From positions 1-64,000 of the forward strand of contig NZ_ACVP01000004.1 in assembly GCF_000175635.1 (NCBI RefSeq): 64,000 bases of DNA. Direction: 5' to 3'. The DNA is from Corynebacterium tuberculostearicum SK141. GTDB lineage: Bacteria; Actinomycetota; Actinomycetes; Mycobacteriales; Mycobacteriaceae. The notes under the pieces were generated by a model, which saw only the letters and a program-made list of their open reading frames with translations, was not told the DNA's origin and made no database searches. A program made the position numbers and the translations under genes. Of this stretch, positions 1-10,431 are shown piece after piece. Positions within the stretch are counted from its first letter, which is position 1. The number at the start of each line of letters is the position of its first letter.

Positions 1-161
1 CTTTTCGAGACTGCCTTAGTGCTGTCTTCAACGATATCGTCCATCCAAACCTCAATTTTCGTCGACAGTTTTGCCGGTTTATATGGACGAAAATGGTGAT
101 CCGAGTGGAGCGCTCGCCATTGAGTCACTTCTCAGAGCGCTTGGGAATGAGCGCAGAAATG

Positions 162-196
162 AAAAATGTCCGGCCCCTCCGAAGAGGAAGCCGGAC
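162..196 (-). terminator. Rho-independent terminator after tRNA-Ala
   Basis: On the minus strand a GTCCGGC/GCCGGAC stem with an inner CCTC/GAGG pairing is followed by ATTTTTC. It lies just downstream of the tRNA-Ala gene and would end the tRNA-Ile-tRNA-Ala transcript. The first 160 bases of the window beyond it hold nothing I can identify. Confidence 0.8.
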
Positions 197-205
197 TTCA
201 TGCTG

Positions 206-278
206 TGGAGCATAGGAGAATCGAACTCCTGACCTTCTGCTTGCAAAGCAGATGCTCTACCAATTGAGCTAATGCCCC
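206..278 (-). tRNA. tRNA-Ala (anticodon TGC)
   Basis: Reading the minus strand gives a complete 73-nt cloverleaf that starts GGGGCATTAGCTC and ends ATGCTCCA. The T-arm GTTCGATTC is intact and the anticodon loop is TTTGCAAG, so the anticodon is TGC (alanine). The 3' CCA is only partly encoded. It sits 12 bases after tRNA-Ile on the same strand, the order known downstream of gyrA in corynebacteria and mycobacteria. Confidence 0.95.
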
Positions 279-290
279 ATTGTTCCGTGG

Positions 291-364
291 TGGGCCTAGC
301 TGGAATCGAACCAGCGACCTCATCGTTATCAGCGATGCGCTCTAACCGACTGAGCTATAGGCCC
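291..364 (-). tRNA. tRNA-Ile (anticodon GAT)
   Basis: Minus-strand cloverleaf of 74 nt with acceptor stem GGGCCTA/TAGGCCC, D-arm AGCTCAGTCGGTTAGAGC, anticodon loop CTGATAA (anticodon GAT, isoleucine) and T-arm GGTTCGATTCC. It is the first gene of a two-tRNA unit with tRNA-Ala. Confidence 0.95.
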
Positions 365-476
365 TTGTGCGGAACGAGAATTAACTCTACATACTATCCC
401 CGGATTTACACAAATCGCCTGCTCAACAAATATTTCTTGCAACTCGAAAGAGGGGAAAGATTTGCACGGAAGAAAG

Positions 477-504
477 AAAAATGCCGACACCCGAAGGTGC
501 CGGC
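477..504 (-). terminator. Rho-independent terminator after the gyrA-DUF3566 unit
   Basis: On the minus strand the stem GCCGGCACC/GGTGTCGGC (one mismatch, tetraloop-type TTCG loop) is followed by ATTTTTC. It stands 23 bases beyond the stop of the DUF3566 gene and separates the gyrA unit from the tRNAs. Confidence 0.8.
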
Positions 505-526
505 ACCTTCCAGAACGAGAGAGGCG

Positions 527-865
527 CTAGCGGTTGTCTAGGTCGACCCGCAGGCCGCCAAAGACGTCCACTATGGCGTTATAAATAACCGCCATCAGTG
601 GTGCCAGCAACGTAAGGAGAACGGCGAAAATAACGCCGATGAGCGCGGAGGCGGAGATGACGACACCGAAGGTGACCTCGAATCCGCCGCCCACGCCGCC
701 GACGAGGCTATTGAGCGATTCCCAGATGCCCACCTGGTTCAGGCCGATGTAGAGCAGGCATACGGCCAGCATCCAGGCAATGAGTCCGACGAGTGACAAG
801 GCCAGACCAACGCGGAACGCGGAGGTGGGCGAGATTCGCGTAATCGTTACGTCTCGTCGTGCCAT
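527..865 (-). CDS. DUF3566-type small membrane protein downstream of gyrA
   Basis: A 112-residue protein with two hydrophobic stretches (about residues 20-42 and 66-98) separated by a Gly-rich segment (GGVGGG). The N-terminus carries ARRDVTITRISP, which resembles the DUF3566 family found directly behind gyrA in many actinobacteria. That family's function is not established. The start codon lies 3 bases after the gyrA stop, so it is probably translated from the gyrA mRNA. Family assignment rests on sequence resemblance and position. Confidence 0.8.
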   Translation of the reverse strand: MARRDVTITRISPTSAFRVGLALSLVGLIAWMLAVCLLYIGLNQVGIWESLNSLVGGVGGGFEVTFGVVISASALIGVIFAVLLTLLAPLMAVIYNAIVDVFGGLRVDLDNR

Positions 866-868
866 TAA

Positions 869-3421
869 TTACTCCTCATCCTTGGAAGCATCGCCAGCCT
901 TGTGCTCCTGCTGGACCTCATCCACGGTCTTTTCACCCTTGGCTACAGCCTGAGCGTCTTCCTCACCATCTTCTTCGACGTTGCGGTCGATGGCAAGCAG
1001 TTCGACGTCGTCGGCCAGGTTCACCAAGCGCACACCCATGGTCGCACGGGAGGACGGACGAATCTGGTCCACCTCGGTGCGGATGACGCCGCCGGCGGAG
1101 GTGATGGCGAAGATCTCGTCATCCTCATCGACGGAGATGGCGCCGATGAGCTTGCCGCGCTTCGGGGTGTACTTGAAGGTCATAACACCCAAGCCACCGC
1201 GGCCCTGCGGGGTGTATTCCTCGATGGCGGTGCGCTTGCCGTAGCCGCCAGAGGTGGCTACCAAAAGGAACTCGCCATCGTGGACCACGGACATGGATAG
1301 CAGCTGGTCATCGCCACGGAAGCGCATGCCCTTCACACCGGCGGTAGCGCGGCCCATGGGGCGCAGCTGGTCGTCGTCGGCAGTAAAGCGGATAGCTTGA
1401 CCCTGCTCGGAGGTAAGCAGGATGTCATCGCCCTCAGAGACGAGCTGTGCGCCGATGAGCGCATCGCCCTCGTTGAGGTTGATGGCGATAAGGCCAGCGG
1501 AACGCGCGGACTCATAATCGGTCAGGCGGGACTTCTTTACGCGGCCCTGCTGGGTGGCGAGGACCAGGTAAGGAGCGTCCTCGTAGGACTGAATCTGGAT
1601 GACCTGGGCAATCTTTTCCTCCGGCTGGAATTCCAGCAGGTTAGCCACGTGCTGGCCGCGTGCGGCGCGACCGCCCTCGGGCAGCTCATAGGCCTTAAGA
1701 CGGTAGACACGGCCGAAGTTGGTAAAGAACAAGATCCAGTCGTGCGTGGAGCAGACGAAGAAGTTCTTCACAATATCGTCCTGCTTGAGCTCAGCGCCGC
1801 GCACGCCCTTGCCACCGCGCTTTTGCGCCTTATAGGAATCCACCTTGGTGCGCTTAGCGTAGCCGGTAGAGGTAATGGTGACCACGACGTTCTCGCGGGC
1901 GATGAGGTCCTCATCGGTGACGTCGCCGGTGGCAGGGATGATCTCGGTGCGGCGTTCATCGCCATACTTATCGACGATCTCTGCCAGCTCATCGTGAACA
2001 ATCTGGCGCTGGCGCTCCTCGCGGGCGAGGATGTCCTTCAGGTCGGCGATCTCGCGCTCGATCTCGGCCAACTCGTCGATAATCTTCTGGCGCTCCAGTG
2101 CAGCCAGCTTGCGCAGCTGCATGGCCAGGATGGCATCAGCCTGGATATCGTCGACGTCGAGAAGCTCCTTCAAGCCTTCGCGCGCCTCGTCCACGGTGGG
2201 AGAACGGCGGATAAGGGCAATGACCTCATCCAGCATGTCCAGGGCCTTAACCAAACCGCGCAAGATGTGGGCGCGCTTCTCGGCCTCGTTCAGGCGGTAC
2301 TGGGTACGGCGAACGATGACCTCGATCTGGTGCTCCACGTAGTAGCGCAGCATTTGATCCAGGCGGAGGGTGCGCGGCACGCCGTCAACAATGGAGAGCA
2401 TGTTGGCGCCGAAGGAGGTCTGCAGCTGGGAGTGCTTGTAGAGGTTATTGAGCACCACGCGAGCCACGGCGTCGCGCTTCAGGGTGACCACGATGCGCAT
2501 GCCCACGCGGTCGGAGGACTCATCCTCGATCTTGGAAATGCCCGCAATCTTGCCGCTGGCCACGGACTCCGCGATATTGGAGATGAGGTTATCCGGGTTG
2601 ACCTGGAACGGCAGCTCGGTAATGACGATGGTCTGACGGGAGCCAGACTCCTCGATGGAGGTCACACCGCGCATGCGGATGGAGCCGCGGCCGGTGGTGT
2701 AGGCATCCTTGATGCCCTGATCGCCCACAATGAGGCCGGCGGTGGGGAAATCCGGGCCCTTGACGCGTTCCATGCAGGCTTCCAGCGCAGCCTCTTCATC
2801 GGCGTCTGGGTTATCCAGCATCCAGTAGATGGCCTCGGCCAGCTCGTTGAGGTTATGCGGCGGAATATTGGTGGCCATACCCACGGCAATGCCGCCAGAG
2901 CCGTTCATGAGCAGGTTCGGAACGCGGGACGGCAGGACGTCTGGCTCGCTGGTCTTGCCATCATAGTTGGGCGAGAAGTCCACGGTGTTCTCGCGGATAT
3001 CGCGCACCATCTCCATGGCCAACGGGGTGAGCTTACACTCCGTATAACGCATTGCTGCCGGGCCGTCGTTGCCGCGGGAACCGAAGTTACCCTGGCCATC
3101 CACCAGCGGATAGCGCATGTTCCAGGACTGGGCCAGACGCACCAAGGTGTCATAGATGGCGGAGTCACCGTGCGGGTGGAACTGACCCATGGTGTCCGAG
3201 ACCGGGCGGGCGGACTTCACGTAGCCGCGCTCCGGGCGGTAACCGGAATCGAACATCGCGTAGAGGATGCGGCGGTGCACCGGCTTCAGGCCATCGCGCA
3301 CCTCCGGCAGGGCGCGGCCGACGATGACGGACATGGCGTAGTCGATGTAGCTCGACTCCATCTCCTCATTAATGTCAATGGGAAATATGCGATCAAAAAG
3401 ATCGTCGTTATTGTCACTCAT
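869..3421 (-). CDS. gyrA: DNA gyrase subunit A
   Basis: DNA gyrase A (850 residues) cuts and reseals double-stranded DNA so that the A2B2 enzyme can introduce negative supercoils. The catalytic tyrosine is Y126 in AAMRYTE, within the usual winged-helix segment. The quinolone-resistance region reads [11 protein letters not shown] with Ser87 and Asp91, equivalent to E. coli S83 and D87, so it has the susceptible genotype. The C-terminal beta-pinwheel includes the GyrA box [10 protein letters not shown], and the tail is acidic. gyrB lies about 3 kb away on the same strand, separated by plus-strand genes. A TAGAAT hexamer 8 bases before the ATG suggests a nearly leaderless mRNA. Confidence 0.98.
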   Translation of the reverse strand: MSDNNDDLFDRIFPIDINEEMESSYIDYAMSVIVGRALPEVRDGLKPVHRRILYAMFDSGYRPERGYVKSARPVSDTMGQFHPHGDSAIYDTLVRLAQSWNMRYPLVDGQGNFGSRGNDGPAAMRYTECKLTPLAMEMVRDIRENTVDFSPNYDGKTSEPDVLPSRVPNLLMNGSGGIAVGMATNIPPHNLNELAEAIYWMLDNPDADEEAALEACMERVKGPDFPTAGLIVGDQGIKDAYTTGRGSIRMRGVTSIEESGSRQTIVITELPFQVNPDNLISNIAESVASGKIAGISKIEDESSDRVGMRIVVTLKRDAVARVVLNNLYKHSQLQTSFGANMLSIVDGVPRTLRLDQMLRYYVEHQIEVIVRRTQYRLNEAEKRAHILRGLVKALDMLDEVIALIRRSPTVDEAREGLKELLDVDDIQADAILAMQLRKLAALERQKIIDELAEIEREIADLKDILAREERQRQIVHDELAEIVDKYGDERRTEIIPATGDVTDEDLIARENVVVTITSTGYAKRTKVDSYKAQKRGGKGVRGAELKQDDIVKNFFVCSTHDWILFFTNFGRVYRLKAYELPEGGRAARGQHVANLLEFQPEEKIAQVIQIQSYEDAPYLVLATQQGRVKKSRLTDYESARSAGLIAINLNEGDALIGAQLVSEGDDILLTSEQGQAIRFTADDDQLRPMGRATAGVKGMRFRGDDQLLSMSVVHDGEFLLVATSGGYGKRTAIEEYTPQGRGGLGVMTFKYTPKRGKLIGAISVDEDDEIFAITSAGGVIRTEVDQIRPSSRATMGVRLVNLADDVELLAIDRNVEEDGEEDAQAVAKGEKTVDEVQQEHKAGDASKDEE

Positions 3422-3429
3422 AGCCCCAA

Positions 3430-3435
3430 ATTCTA
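3430..3435 (-). promoter_or_regulatory. -10 hexamer TAGAAT for gyrA
   Basis: TAGAAT stands 8 bases before the gyrA ATG with no spaced Shine-Dalgarno sequence, which fits a leaderless or near-leaderless transcript. No clear -35 box is visible. Confidence 0.5.
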
Positions 3436-3473
3436 CCCTCTAGCGCTTTTCAGGACTCGAATTGCCGCACGGG

Positions 3474-3493
3474 TGGTATCACCATGGTATCAC
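3474..3493. promoter_or_regulatory. Tandem 9-bp direct repeat, likely operator of the RHH gene
   Basis: TGGTATCAC occurs at 3474-3482 and again at 3485-3493, exactly 11 bp apart and just before the ribbon-helix-helix gene. Ribbon-helix-helix repressors typically bind direct or inverted repeats spaced about one helical turn, so this is a plausible autoregulatory operator. It also lies behind the gyrA promoter. Confidence 0.45.
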
Positions 3494-3500
3494 TTGGGGC

Positions 3501-3722
3501 ATGGCGATGACATTGCGACTTACGGACGAACAGGATCACGCGCTGACGCTACTGGCCTCCGCGCAGGGCACCTCCAAGCACGAGGCGGTGGTACGCGCCA
3601 TCGTTGCGGCGGCAGCCCGCACGCTTGCCGACGCCCACGTGCAATCCACCGCCCGCGCCCTCCTCCCCGGCCGCGCTGAGCTGGAGGCGGAAATCCGCCG
3701 TGCCCGGCCCGCACAGTCTTAG
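3501..3722 (+). CDS. Ribbon-helix-helix (CopG/Arc-like) antitoxin-type DNA-binding protein
   Basis: A protein of 73 residues with the pattern beta-strand TLRLTDEQ, helix HALTLLASAQ, helix SKHEAVVRAIVAAAART, typical of ribbon-helix-helix repressors. The C-terminal half is Ala/Arg-rich and could bind a partner. I chose ATG 3501; ATG 3507 is possible, and an upstream ATG at 3462 would overlap the repeat operator. The stop is 6 bases before the next gene, a Doc-like protein, so the pair looks like a toxin-antitoxin unit with antitoxin first. Family call is by pattern only. Confidence 0.55.
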   Translation: MAMTLRLTDEQDHALTLLASAQGTSKHEAVVRAIVAAAARTLADAHVQSTARALLPGRAELEAEIRRARPAQS

Positions 3723-3728
3723 GCAAGC

Positions 3729-3989
3729 ATGACTACTGAACAGCTCTACCTCTTGGCCCGCGAGTTTTGCGCTCGCTTTAACGTCCGCATCACCAACTTC
3801 GCCGCCCTGGCGGCCGCGGCGGCAGCCAGTACCGCCAAGGTGGAAGGAATTGCCATTCACGACAACCACCGCGATGCCGCCCGCGCAATGGCAGAGGTAT
3901 TAGCCCGCGTGCCGGTGCTGAGCGGGTATAACGCAGAGTTCGCAAAGTTCAGCGCGCGCGTCTACCTTAGTGTTAAAGAAGTTACCTAA
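3729..3989 (+). CDS. Short Doc/Fic-like protein lacking the catalytic motif
   Basis: An 86-residue protein. Its layout resembles Doc toxins, with an N-terminal helix LYLLAREFCARF, an Ala-rich helical stretch, and a final segment VPVLSGYNAEFAKFSARVYL at the place of the Fic motif (HxFxxxNxxR region). The Asn is kept but the His and Arg needed for phosphotransfer or AMP transfer are absent, and the protein is shorter than P1 Doc (126 residues). It follows the ribbon-helix-helix gene by 6 bases. It may be an inactive or re-purposed toxin. The relationship is remote and could be wrong. Confidence 0.4.
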   Translation: MTTEQLYLLAREFCARFNVRITNFAALAAAAAASTAKVEGIAIHDNHRDAARAMAEVLARVPVLSGYNAEFAKFSARVYLSVKEVT

Positions 3990-4027
3990 GTTACTGGGGA
4001 TAGTGACCCAAGAAAGGAACTACCACC

Positions 4028-4384
4028 ATGTCCCGCTGCAAGAAGATTGCCGCCTCGAGCCTGACCGCCGTAGCGCTAGCTATCACCGCCGTGACTGCTC
4101 CTACCGCTACCGCCGCTGATGCCGATTCCTGGAAAGAAACGGTAAATCCGGACTTTAAGCCAGGCGAGGCCGGTGGTTCCTCTACCGGTTCTTCCCAGCT
4201 GGACCTCACCCTGATTATCACCGCAGCGGCCGCCGGCGTCACCGCGCTGGCCAGCGCCGTGGCCCTGTACTCCCCTAACGTCGATCTGGAGAAAGCTGCC
4301 CGCGATGCCGGCTTGGGCCAGATCGCCGATCAGATTGCTGCCATTCAGGCCAACCTCCCTGGCCTGCCGGGCCAGCCCGCCTAA
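4028..4384 (+). CDS. Small secreted or envelope protein, function unknown
   Basis: A protein of 118 residues with a Sec signal peptide (MSRCKK, then a hydrophobic core, then cleavage near TATAA|DAD at about residue 29). A short linker rich in Gly/Ser follows, then one hydrophobic segment (about residues 59-84) and an amphipathic tail ending LPGLPGQPA. The RBS GAAAGGA precedes the ATG. It is followed 20 bases later by another small unknown gene on the same strand. I recognise no family. The layout fits an envelope-anchored protein of the mycolic-acid cell wall, but that is inference. Confidence 0.6.
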   Translation: MSRCKKIAASSLTAVALAITAVTAPTATAADADSWKETVNPDFKPGEAGGSSTGSSQLDLTLIITAAAAGVTALASAVALYSPNVDLEKAARDAGLGQIADQIAAIQANLPGLPGQPA

Positions 4385-4404
4385 CTCGCGTAAGGTGGTG
4401 CAGC

Positions 4405-4842
4405 ATGGCACATCTTTCTGAACTTATGTCAGGTCCGCAGCGCACTGCGGTGATTAACGATTGCGGCGAGCTGGTTGAGGGGGTCGTCGCCAAGCAATCG
4501 GGCATTACCGGCATGGCGCTCAAGGGCGCCGTCGCCGCCGCGAAGAAGGTAGACTCCGCCATCATCACCAAGGCGCTAGGCCGCGTGTTGCCGGATATCC
4601 TCGACGCTTTAGATCCGCACTGGCAAGAGTTTGCACGCAGCTCCGAGCAGGATTTCGGTTCCTTCCTCGAGCCCCGCAGCACCCAGGTGAGCGATTCCAT
4701 CATGTCGGTGGCCGATAAGCACGCCGAGCAGATTAACTCCCCCGCGCTGTCTAAGCCTTATAACTCCTTGCGCGGTAAGGCCTCGAAATTCCTCACCCCT
4801 GCGGTACCGGATTTCGGCCGCGTGCTGCAAAAACACATGTAA
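4405..4842 (+). CDS. Conserved hypothetical protein (145 aa; DUF6918-like)
   Basis: A soluble, mainly helical 145-residue protein without signal or membrane segment. It has an Ala/Lys-rich helix (ALKGAVAAAKKVD) near residues 38-52 and a C-terminal segment with SLRGKASKFL. It resembles a small actinobacterial family of unknown role (I believe DUF6918), but this could not be checked. A GGTGG motif precedes the ATG. It is co-directional with the secreted protein upstream and the MFS gene downstream, the latter with its own promoter. Confidence 0.55.
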   Translation: MAHLSELMSGPQRTAVINDCGELVEGVVAKQSGITGMALKGAVAAAKKVDSAIITKALGRVLPDILDALDPHWQEFARSSEQDFGSFLEPRSTQVSDSIMSVADKHAEQINSPALSKPYNSLRGKASKFLTPAVPDFGRVLQKHM

Positions 4843-4853
4843 TTTCCACGCGG

Positions 4854-4883
4854 TTGAACCTAGAACAAACCGCAGAGTATAAG
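4854..4883 (+). promoter_or_regulatory. Promoter of the MFS gene (TTGAAC-18-TATAAG)
   Basis: TTGAAC (4854-4859) and TATAAG (4878-4883) are separated by 18 bp. The expected transcription start falls on the GTG at 4891, which would make the mRNA leaderless and decides the start codon. Confidence 0.55.
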
Positions 4884-4890
4884 TGTGGAA

Positions 4891-6360
4891 GTGACTACTT
4901 CCGCAGCTAACCAAACCGAGTACCCCGCCGGCCAGGATCCCGCCCGCTGGCGGGTACTTATCGTTTTGCTCACGGCACTCTTCATGTCCCTGCTGAGCGT
5001 GTCGATCGTGAACGTAGCCCTGCCCTCGATTCAATCGGGCCTGGGAGCCTCTGAATCCGATGTGCAATGGGTGCTCTCCGGCTATGCGCTCACCTTTGGC
5101 GTCATCCTTGTGGCGGCCGGCCGCGCGGGAGATCTCGTCGGCCGCGGCGGCATTTTTCTAGCGGGCATCGCTATTTATTCCATCAGTGCTGCGGTCGCCG
5201 GCTTTGCCCCCAACGCGGAAGCACTCAACGCCGCCCGCTTTATCCAAGGCATAGGCGCTGGCCTGCTCAACCCGCAGGGCGTGGGCATGATCCAGCAGTA
5301 CTTCCGCGGTCCGGAACGCGCCCGCGCCTTCGGCTACTTCGGTTCCACGGTGGGCATCGCCGTGGCCATCGGTCCGGTACTGGGCGGCCTGCTCATTCGC
5401 CTCGGCGGCGCGGACCTAGGCTGGCGGCTGACCATACTGGTCAATTGCCCCGTCGGCCTTATTGCCATCATCTTAGGATTGCTGTGGTTTCCGCGGCCGC
5501 TGTTTTCCCGCGTGCGCGATGACAATGGCAATAAACTGGGCATCTTCAAGGCCCTCGCCACCCTGGATCCCATCGGTGCGGTGATTCTCGGTGCTGCGGT
5601 GTGGGCCATCCTCTTCCCCTTCATGGAATCGTCCGCCTCCCCGGCCGTGTGGTGGCTCCTTCTGCTGGGCGCCGTCCTCCTTGTGGGTTGGGTGCTATGG
5701 GAGCGCCGCCACAAGGCCACCGGCCATCCGCCAATGGTGGATCTCACTATCTTCGCCACCCCGAGTTTTCGCAATGGCACCATCATCGCCACCTTGTGGT
5801 TTATGGGCATTACCAGCATTTGGGTGCTCGTGGCGCTCTACTTCCAAAGCGGGCTCGGACACTCCGCCCTGGCTGCCGGCTCCGTAGGCATTCCGGCTGC
5901 CTTGTTGAGTTCCATATCTGCCACGCTGGCCGGCCGATCCGTATCCGTCCACGGCCGCAAAGTCGTGGTGCTGGGCATGCTCGTGACCATCTCCGGCCTC
6001 ATTGCCACCATTGCGCTTATCTGGGCCACCGAGCAGTGGGGAGCCAGCGAATGGTGGATGGTCCTTTCGCTGGCCTTAGTTGGCGGCGGCCAAGGCTCGG
6101 TCATCTCCCCCAACCAAACGCTCACCTTGGCGCATGTTCCACAGGCCTACGCCGGATCGTCCGGCGCCGTCCTCCAAACCGGCCAGCGCATCGGTACGGC
6201 CATTGGGCTTGCCGTTATTACGGCCATCGTTTTTGCCACCTTGCACGGCACAAGCGCGGACTGGCCGCTGTCCATCATTGCCGGCTTCGGCGTCATCCTC
6301 GCCATGTGCCTCGCTTCCCTAGGATTCGCCGTAGCGGATCAGCACAGATCCCAGGCCTAG
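4891..6360 (+). CDS. MFS drug-efflux transporter of the DHA2 (14-TM) type
   Basis: About 490 residues with 14 predicted membrane helices, the number typical of the EmrB/QacA group of proton-driven multidrug exporters. Family signs are SIVNVALPSIQ in helix 1, WVLSGYALTFGVILVAAGRAGDLVGR (motif A region) and the helix 5 segment GSTVGIAVAIGPVLGG (motif C). The start is taken as GTG 4891 from the promoter position; GTG 4885 is the alternative. The substrate is unknown. It stands alone between the small hypothetical genes and the end of gyrB, with which it converges. Confidence 0.85.
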   Translation: MTTSAANQTEYPAGQDPARWRVLIVLLTALFMSLLSVSIVNVALPSIQSGLGASESDVQWVLSGYALTFGVILVAAGRAGDLVGRGGIFLAGIAIYSISAAVAGFAPNAEALNAARFIQGIGAGLLNPQGVGMIQQYFRGPERARAFGYFGSTVGIAVAIGPVLGGLLIRLGGADLGWRLTILVNCPVGLIAIILGLLWFPRPLFSRVRDDNGNKLGIFKALATLDPIGAVILGAAVWAILFPFMESSASPAVWWLLLLGAVLLVGWVLWERRHKATGHPPMVDLTIFATPSFRNGTIIATLWFMGITSIWVLVALYFQSGLGHSALAAGSVGIPAALLSSISATLAGRSVSVHGRKVVVLGMLVTISGLIATIALIWATEQWGASEWWMVLSLALVGGGQGSVISPNQTLTLAHVPQAYAGSSGAVLQTGQRIGTAIGLAVITAIVFATLHGTSADWPLSIIAGFGVILAMCLASLGFAVADQHRSQA

Positions 6361-6387
6361 GCCCGGCGCTTTCCGACGCCACAATTA

Positions 6388-6419
6388 AAGCCCACCGCGG
6401 TAAATTCCACGGTGGGCTT
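6388..6419. terminator. Bidirectional terminator between the MFS gene and gyrB
   Basis: A 10-bp stem AAGCCCACCG/CGGTGGGCTT with a 12-base interior lies between two converging genes. The T-tract is better on the minus strand (TTTAATT), so it mainly serves gyrB. Confidence 0.65.
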
Positions 6420-6430
6420 CATGCTGCGCT

Positions 6431-8521
<2,091 letters not shown>

Positions 8522-8613
8522 CTATAGCTAATTCTAAGACCTTGACTATTCTACACGGATACCCCCTACTGAAAGACACCCCACACCCGTGAGAGATAGG
8601 AATCTGGCGCGCT

Positions 8614-8653
8614 CTGAGGTTATTTACATTGTGCAGGTCTGAGTAAACCTCAG
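8614..8653. repeat. Inverted repeat between dciA and gyrB
   Basis: CTGAGGTT (8614-8621) and AACCTCAG (8646-8653) form a perfect 8-bp stem around a 24-base loop, just after the dciA stop. The loop is long for a terminator and no T-tract follows, so its role is open. Confidence 0.35.
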
Positions 8654-8657
8654 CCTA

Positions 8658-9227
8658 TTAGCCGTAGGTATCTTGTGATCCTTGCGGTTTGACCCACTGC
8701 CGCCCCTCATAATTGCGCCTTTGCTTCGGTCCGTGAATCCGCAGTTCCACAATGACATCGGGGCCTAGGCGGTCAGAGATTTTGCGCAGGATTTGCCGCT
8801 GCAGGTAGCGCAGCTCCGTTGCCCACGTGGAGTTATCGCAGGATACATAGACAATCTTGTCCTTAATCCGCTGCGGCTGCGTATGCGCGGCAATGCGCTC
8901 GCCCACCAGATGCTCCCAATTGCCCATCACCCAGCCATTAGCCAGATCATGCTCCCACCCACGATTGACCACCTCGCGGTTAATTTGGGACCCCAGGCTC
9001 GGCACGGCCAGCGTGCGCCGTTTCTTCCTGCCATCTGGTCCTGTGGGAATGCCCCGTTGATAGCCCATATACCCCTGCTTTTGCGCCTTCTCCAGCGAAG
9101 GCACCGGCATCTTCGGCACCGGGCGGGTCAGCTTCGGCGGGTTTTTGGAGGTGGACCGAACCAGCTTGAAGTACTGGGTGACGGGATCGATGCGCTGCTT
9201 GCCGACGCCCCCTTGATCCTCACTCAT
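8658..9227 (-). CDS. dciA: DciA-type DUF721 protein, replicative helicase operator
   Basis: A protein of 189 residues of the DUF721 family. In bacteria without DnaC/DnaI, DciA helps load or operate the replicative helicase DnaB. The conserved C-terminal part (about residues 95-180) includes [37 protein letters not shown] and the basic end. The N-terminal 90 residues are Lys/Pro-rich and look flexible. I chose ATG 9227 because it overlaps the recF stop by 8 bases (translational coupling); an ATG 33 bases upstream lies inside recF. The position after recF matches Rv0004 of M. tuberculosis. Confidence 0.9.
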   Translation of the reverse strand: MSEDQGGVGKQRIDPVTQYFKLVRSTSKNPPKLTRPVPKMPVPSLEKAQKQGYMGYQRGIPTGPDGRKKRRTLAVPSLGSQINREVVNRGWEHDLANGWVMGNWEHLVGERIAAHTQPQRIKDKIVYVSCDNSTWATELRYLQRQILRKISDRLGPDVIVELRIHGPKQRRNYEGRQWVKPQGSQDTYG

Positions 9228-10431
9228 TCCCCTCACCTTCCTCAGCGGCATCTTGAGCACGATCTTCGGCAGAATCTTCGGCGCTGAGCTTGGAAATGCG
9301 GCCGGTCTCGGTATCTTCTACGCTCACGCGGTAGCGCACGATGGGTTCCAAGTTTCCGGGCAGATCCTCATCCACGGCCGCCGTAATGAGCACCTGTTCG
9401 GCCTCGGCGGCCAAGTGGACCAGCTGCTTGCGGCGCTTGGCATCGAGCTCGGCAAAGACATCATCCAAGATGAGCACCGGATCGGATCCTCCCTCCTGGC
9501 GCAGGAGGTTGAATTCCGCCAGGCGCAGCGCGATGGCATAAGACCACGTCTCGCCGTGGCTAGCAAAGCCCTTGGCCGGCTGATCGCCCAGGTTGAGCAC
9601 CAGATCATCGCGGTGCGGACCCACCAGGGAAATGCCGCGTTCGATCTCGCGCTGCCGGGCGGCGGCCAACTCGGTGAGCAGCACGGCCTCTAGCACCTCG
9701 CGATCGGAGGTATCGATCGTGGACTTATACTCCACGTGCGCTGGTCGCGATTCTGGCGCCAGGCCGGAATAGGCGGCGGGGATGTGGTCCAAGAGGGCGT
9801 CGACAAGCGCAAGGCGTGCGGCGATCACCTGGGCGCCAAGCCGGGCAAGCTGCGCATCCCAGGTATCCAAGGTGGCCAACGCAGCGGCGCCATCGCTATT
9901 GGAATAGCCGCGGCGCAGGCTGGCGGAGGCCGATTTCAGCAGGGCATTGCGTTGCTTGAGCACCTTGTCGTAGTCGGCCTTCACACCCGCTAAGCGCGGA
10001 GTCCGCGAGGCAATGATGCTATCGAGGTAGGCGCGGCGCCCAGCCGGCTCCCCGCGCACCAGGGCCAAGTCCTCCGGGGAGAAGAGCACAGTTTTTACCA
10101 CGCCCAGCAGCTCACGAGGGCTGCGCAGGCGGGTGCGATTAATCTGCGCCTGGTTGGCCGCATGGGGCTTAATCAGCAAATGGGTAGTAAGCTCGCGGCC
10201 CTGGTTCACCGCGGTAATGGATACCCGCGCGCTATCCGCGCCTTGGCGCACCAGCGGTGCATCGTAGGAAACGCGGTGGGAGGAAAGGTGAGCGGTATAG
10301 CCAATGGCCTCAACGATATTGGTCTTGCCAAAGCCATTGCGACCGACAAAAAGGGTGATCCCCGGCCCTAGCTGCACATTAAGTTCGGGCCACGAGCGAA
10401 AATCCCGAACATCGAGATCCCTGACGTACAT
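9220..10431 (-). CDS. recF: DNA replication and repair protein RecF
   Basis: SMC-like ATPase of 403 residues that helps load RecA at gaps and stalled forks. The Walker A motif is GRNGFGKTN (about residues 30-38). The signature region and Walker [13 protein letters not shown], are near residue 320. The last 40 residues are an acidic tail ([20 protein letters not shown]) longer than in many RecF proteins. Its ATG overlaps the dnaN stop by one base (TAATG) and its stop overlaps dciA, so dnaN-recF-dciA form one translationally coupled unit. Confidence 0.97.
   Translation of the reverse strand: MYVRDLDVRDFRSWPELNVQLGPGITLFVGRNGFGKTNIVEAIGYTAHLSSHRVSYDAPLVRQGADSARVSITAVNQGRELTTHLLIKPHAANQAQINRTRLRSPRELLGVVKTVLFSPEDLALVRGEPAGRRAYLDSIIASRTPRLAGVKADYDKVLKQRNALLKSASASLRRGYSNSDGAAALATLDTWDAQLARLGAQVIAARLALVDALLDHIPAAYSGLAPESRPAHVEYKSTIDTSDREVLEAVLLTELAAARQREIERGISLVGPHRDDLVLNLGDQPAKGFASHGETWSYAIALRLAEFNLLRQEGGSDPVLILDDVFAELDAKRRKQLVHLAAEAEQVLITAAVDEDLPGNLEPIVRYRVSVEDTETGRISKLSAEDSAEDRAQDAAEEGEGNE

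Noticed and set aside
1397-3679. A 760-codon open frame on the plus strand opposite gyrA
   Set aside because: It is the antisense shadow of gyrA, caused by high GC and codon bias; it has no RBS and no family features.
8614-8653. Inverted repeat after dciA as a standard terminator
   Set aside because: The loop is 24 bases and no T-tract follows; kept only as a repeat.
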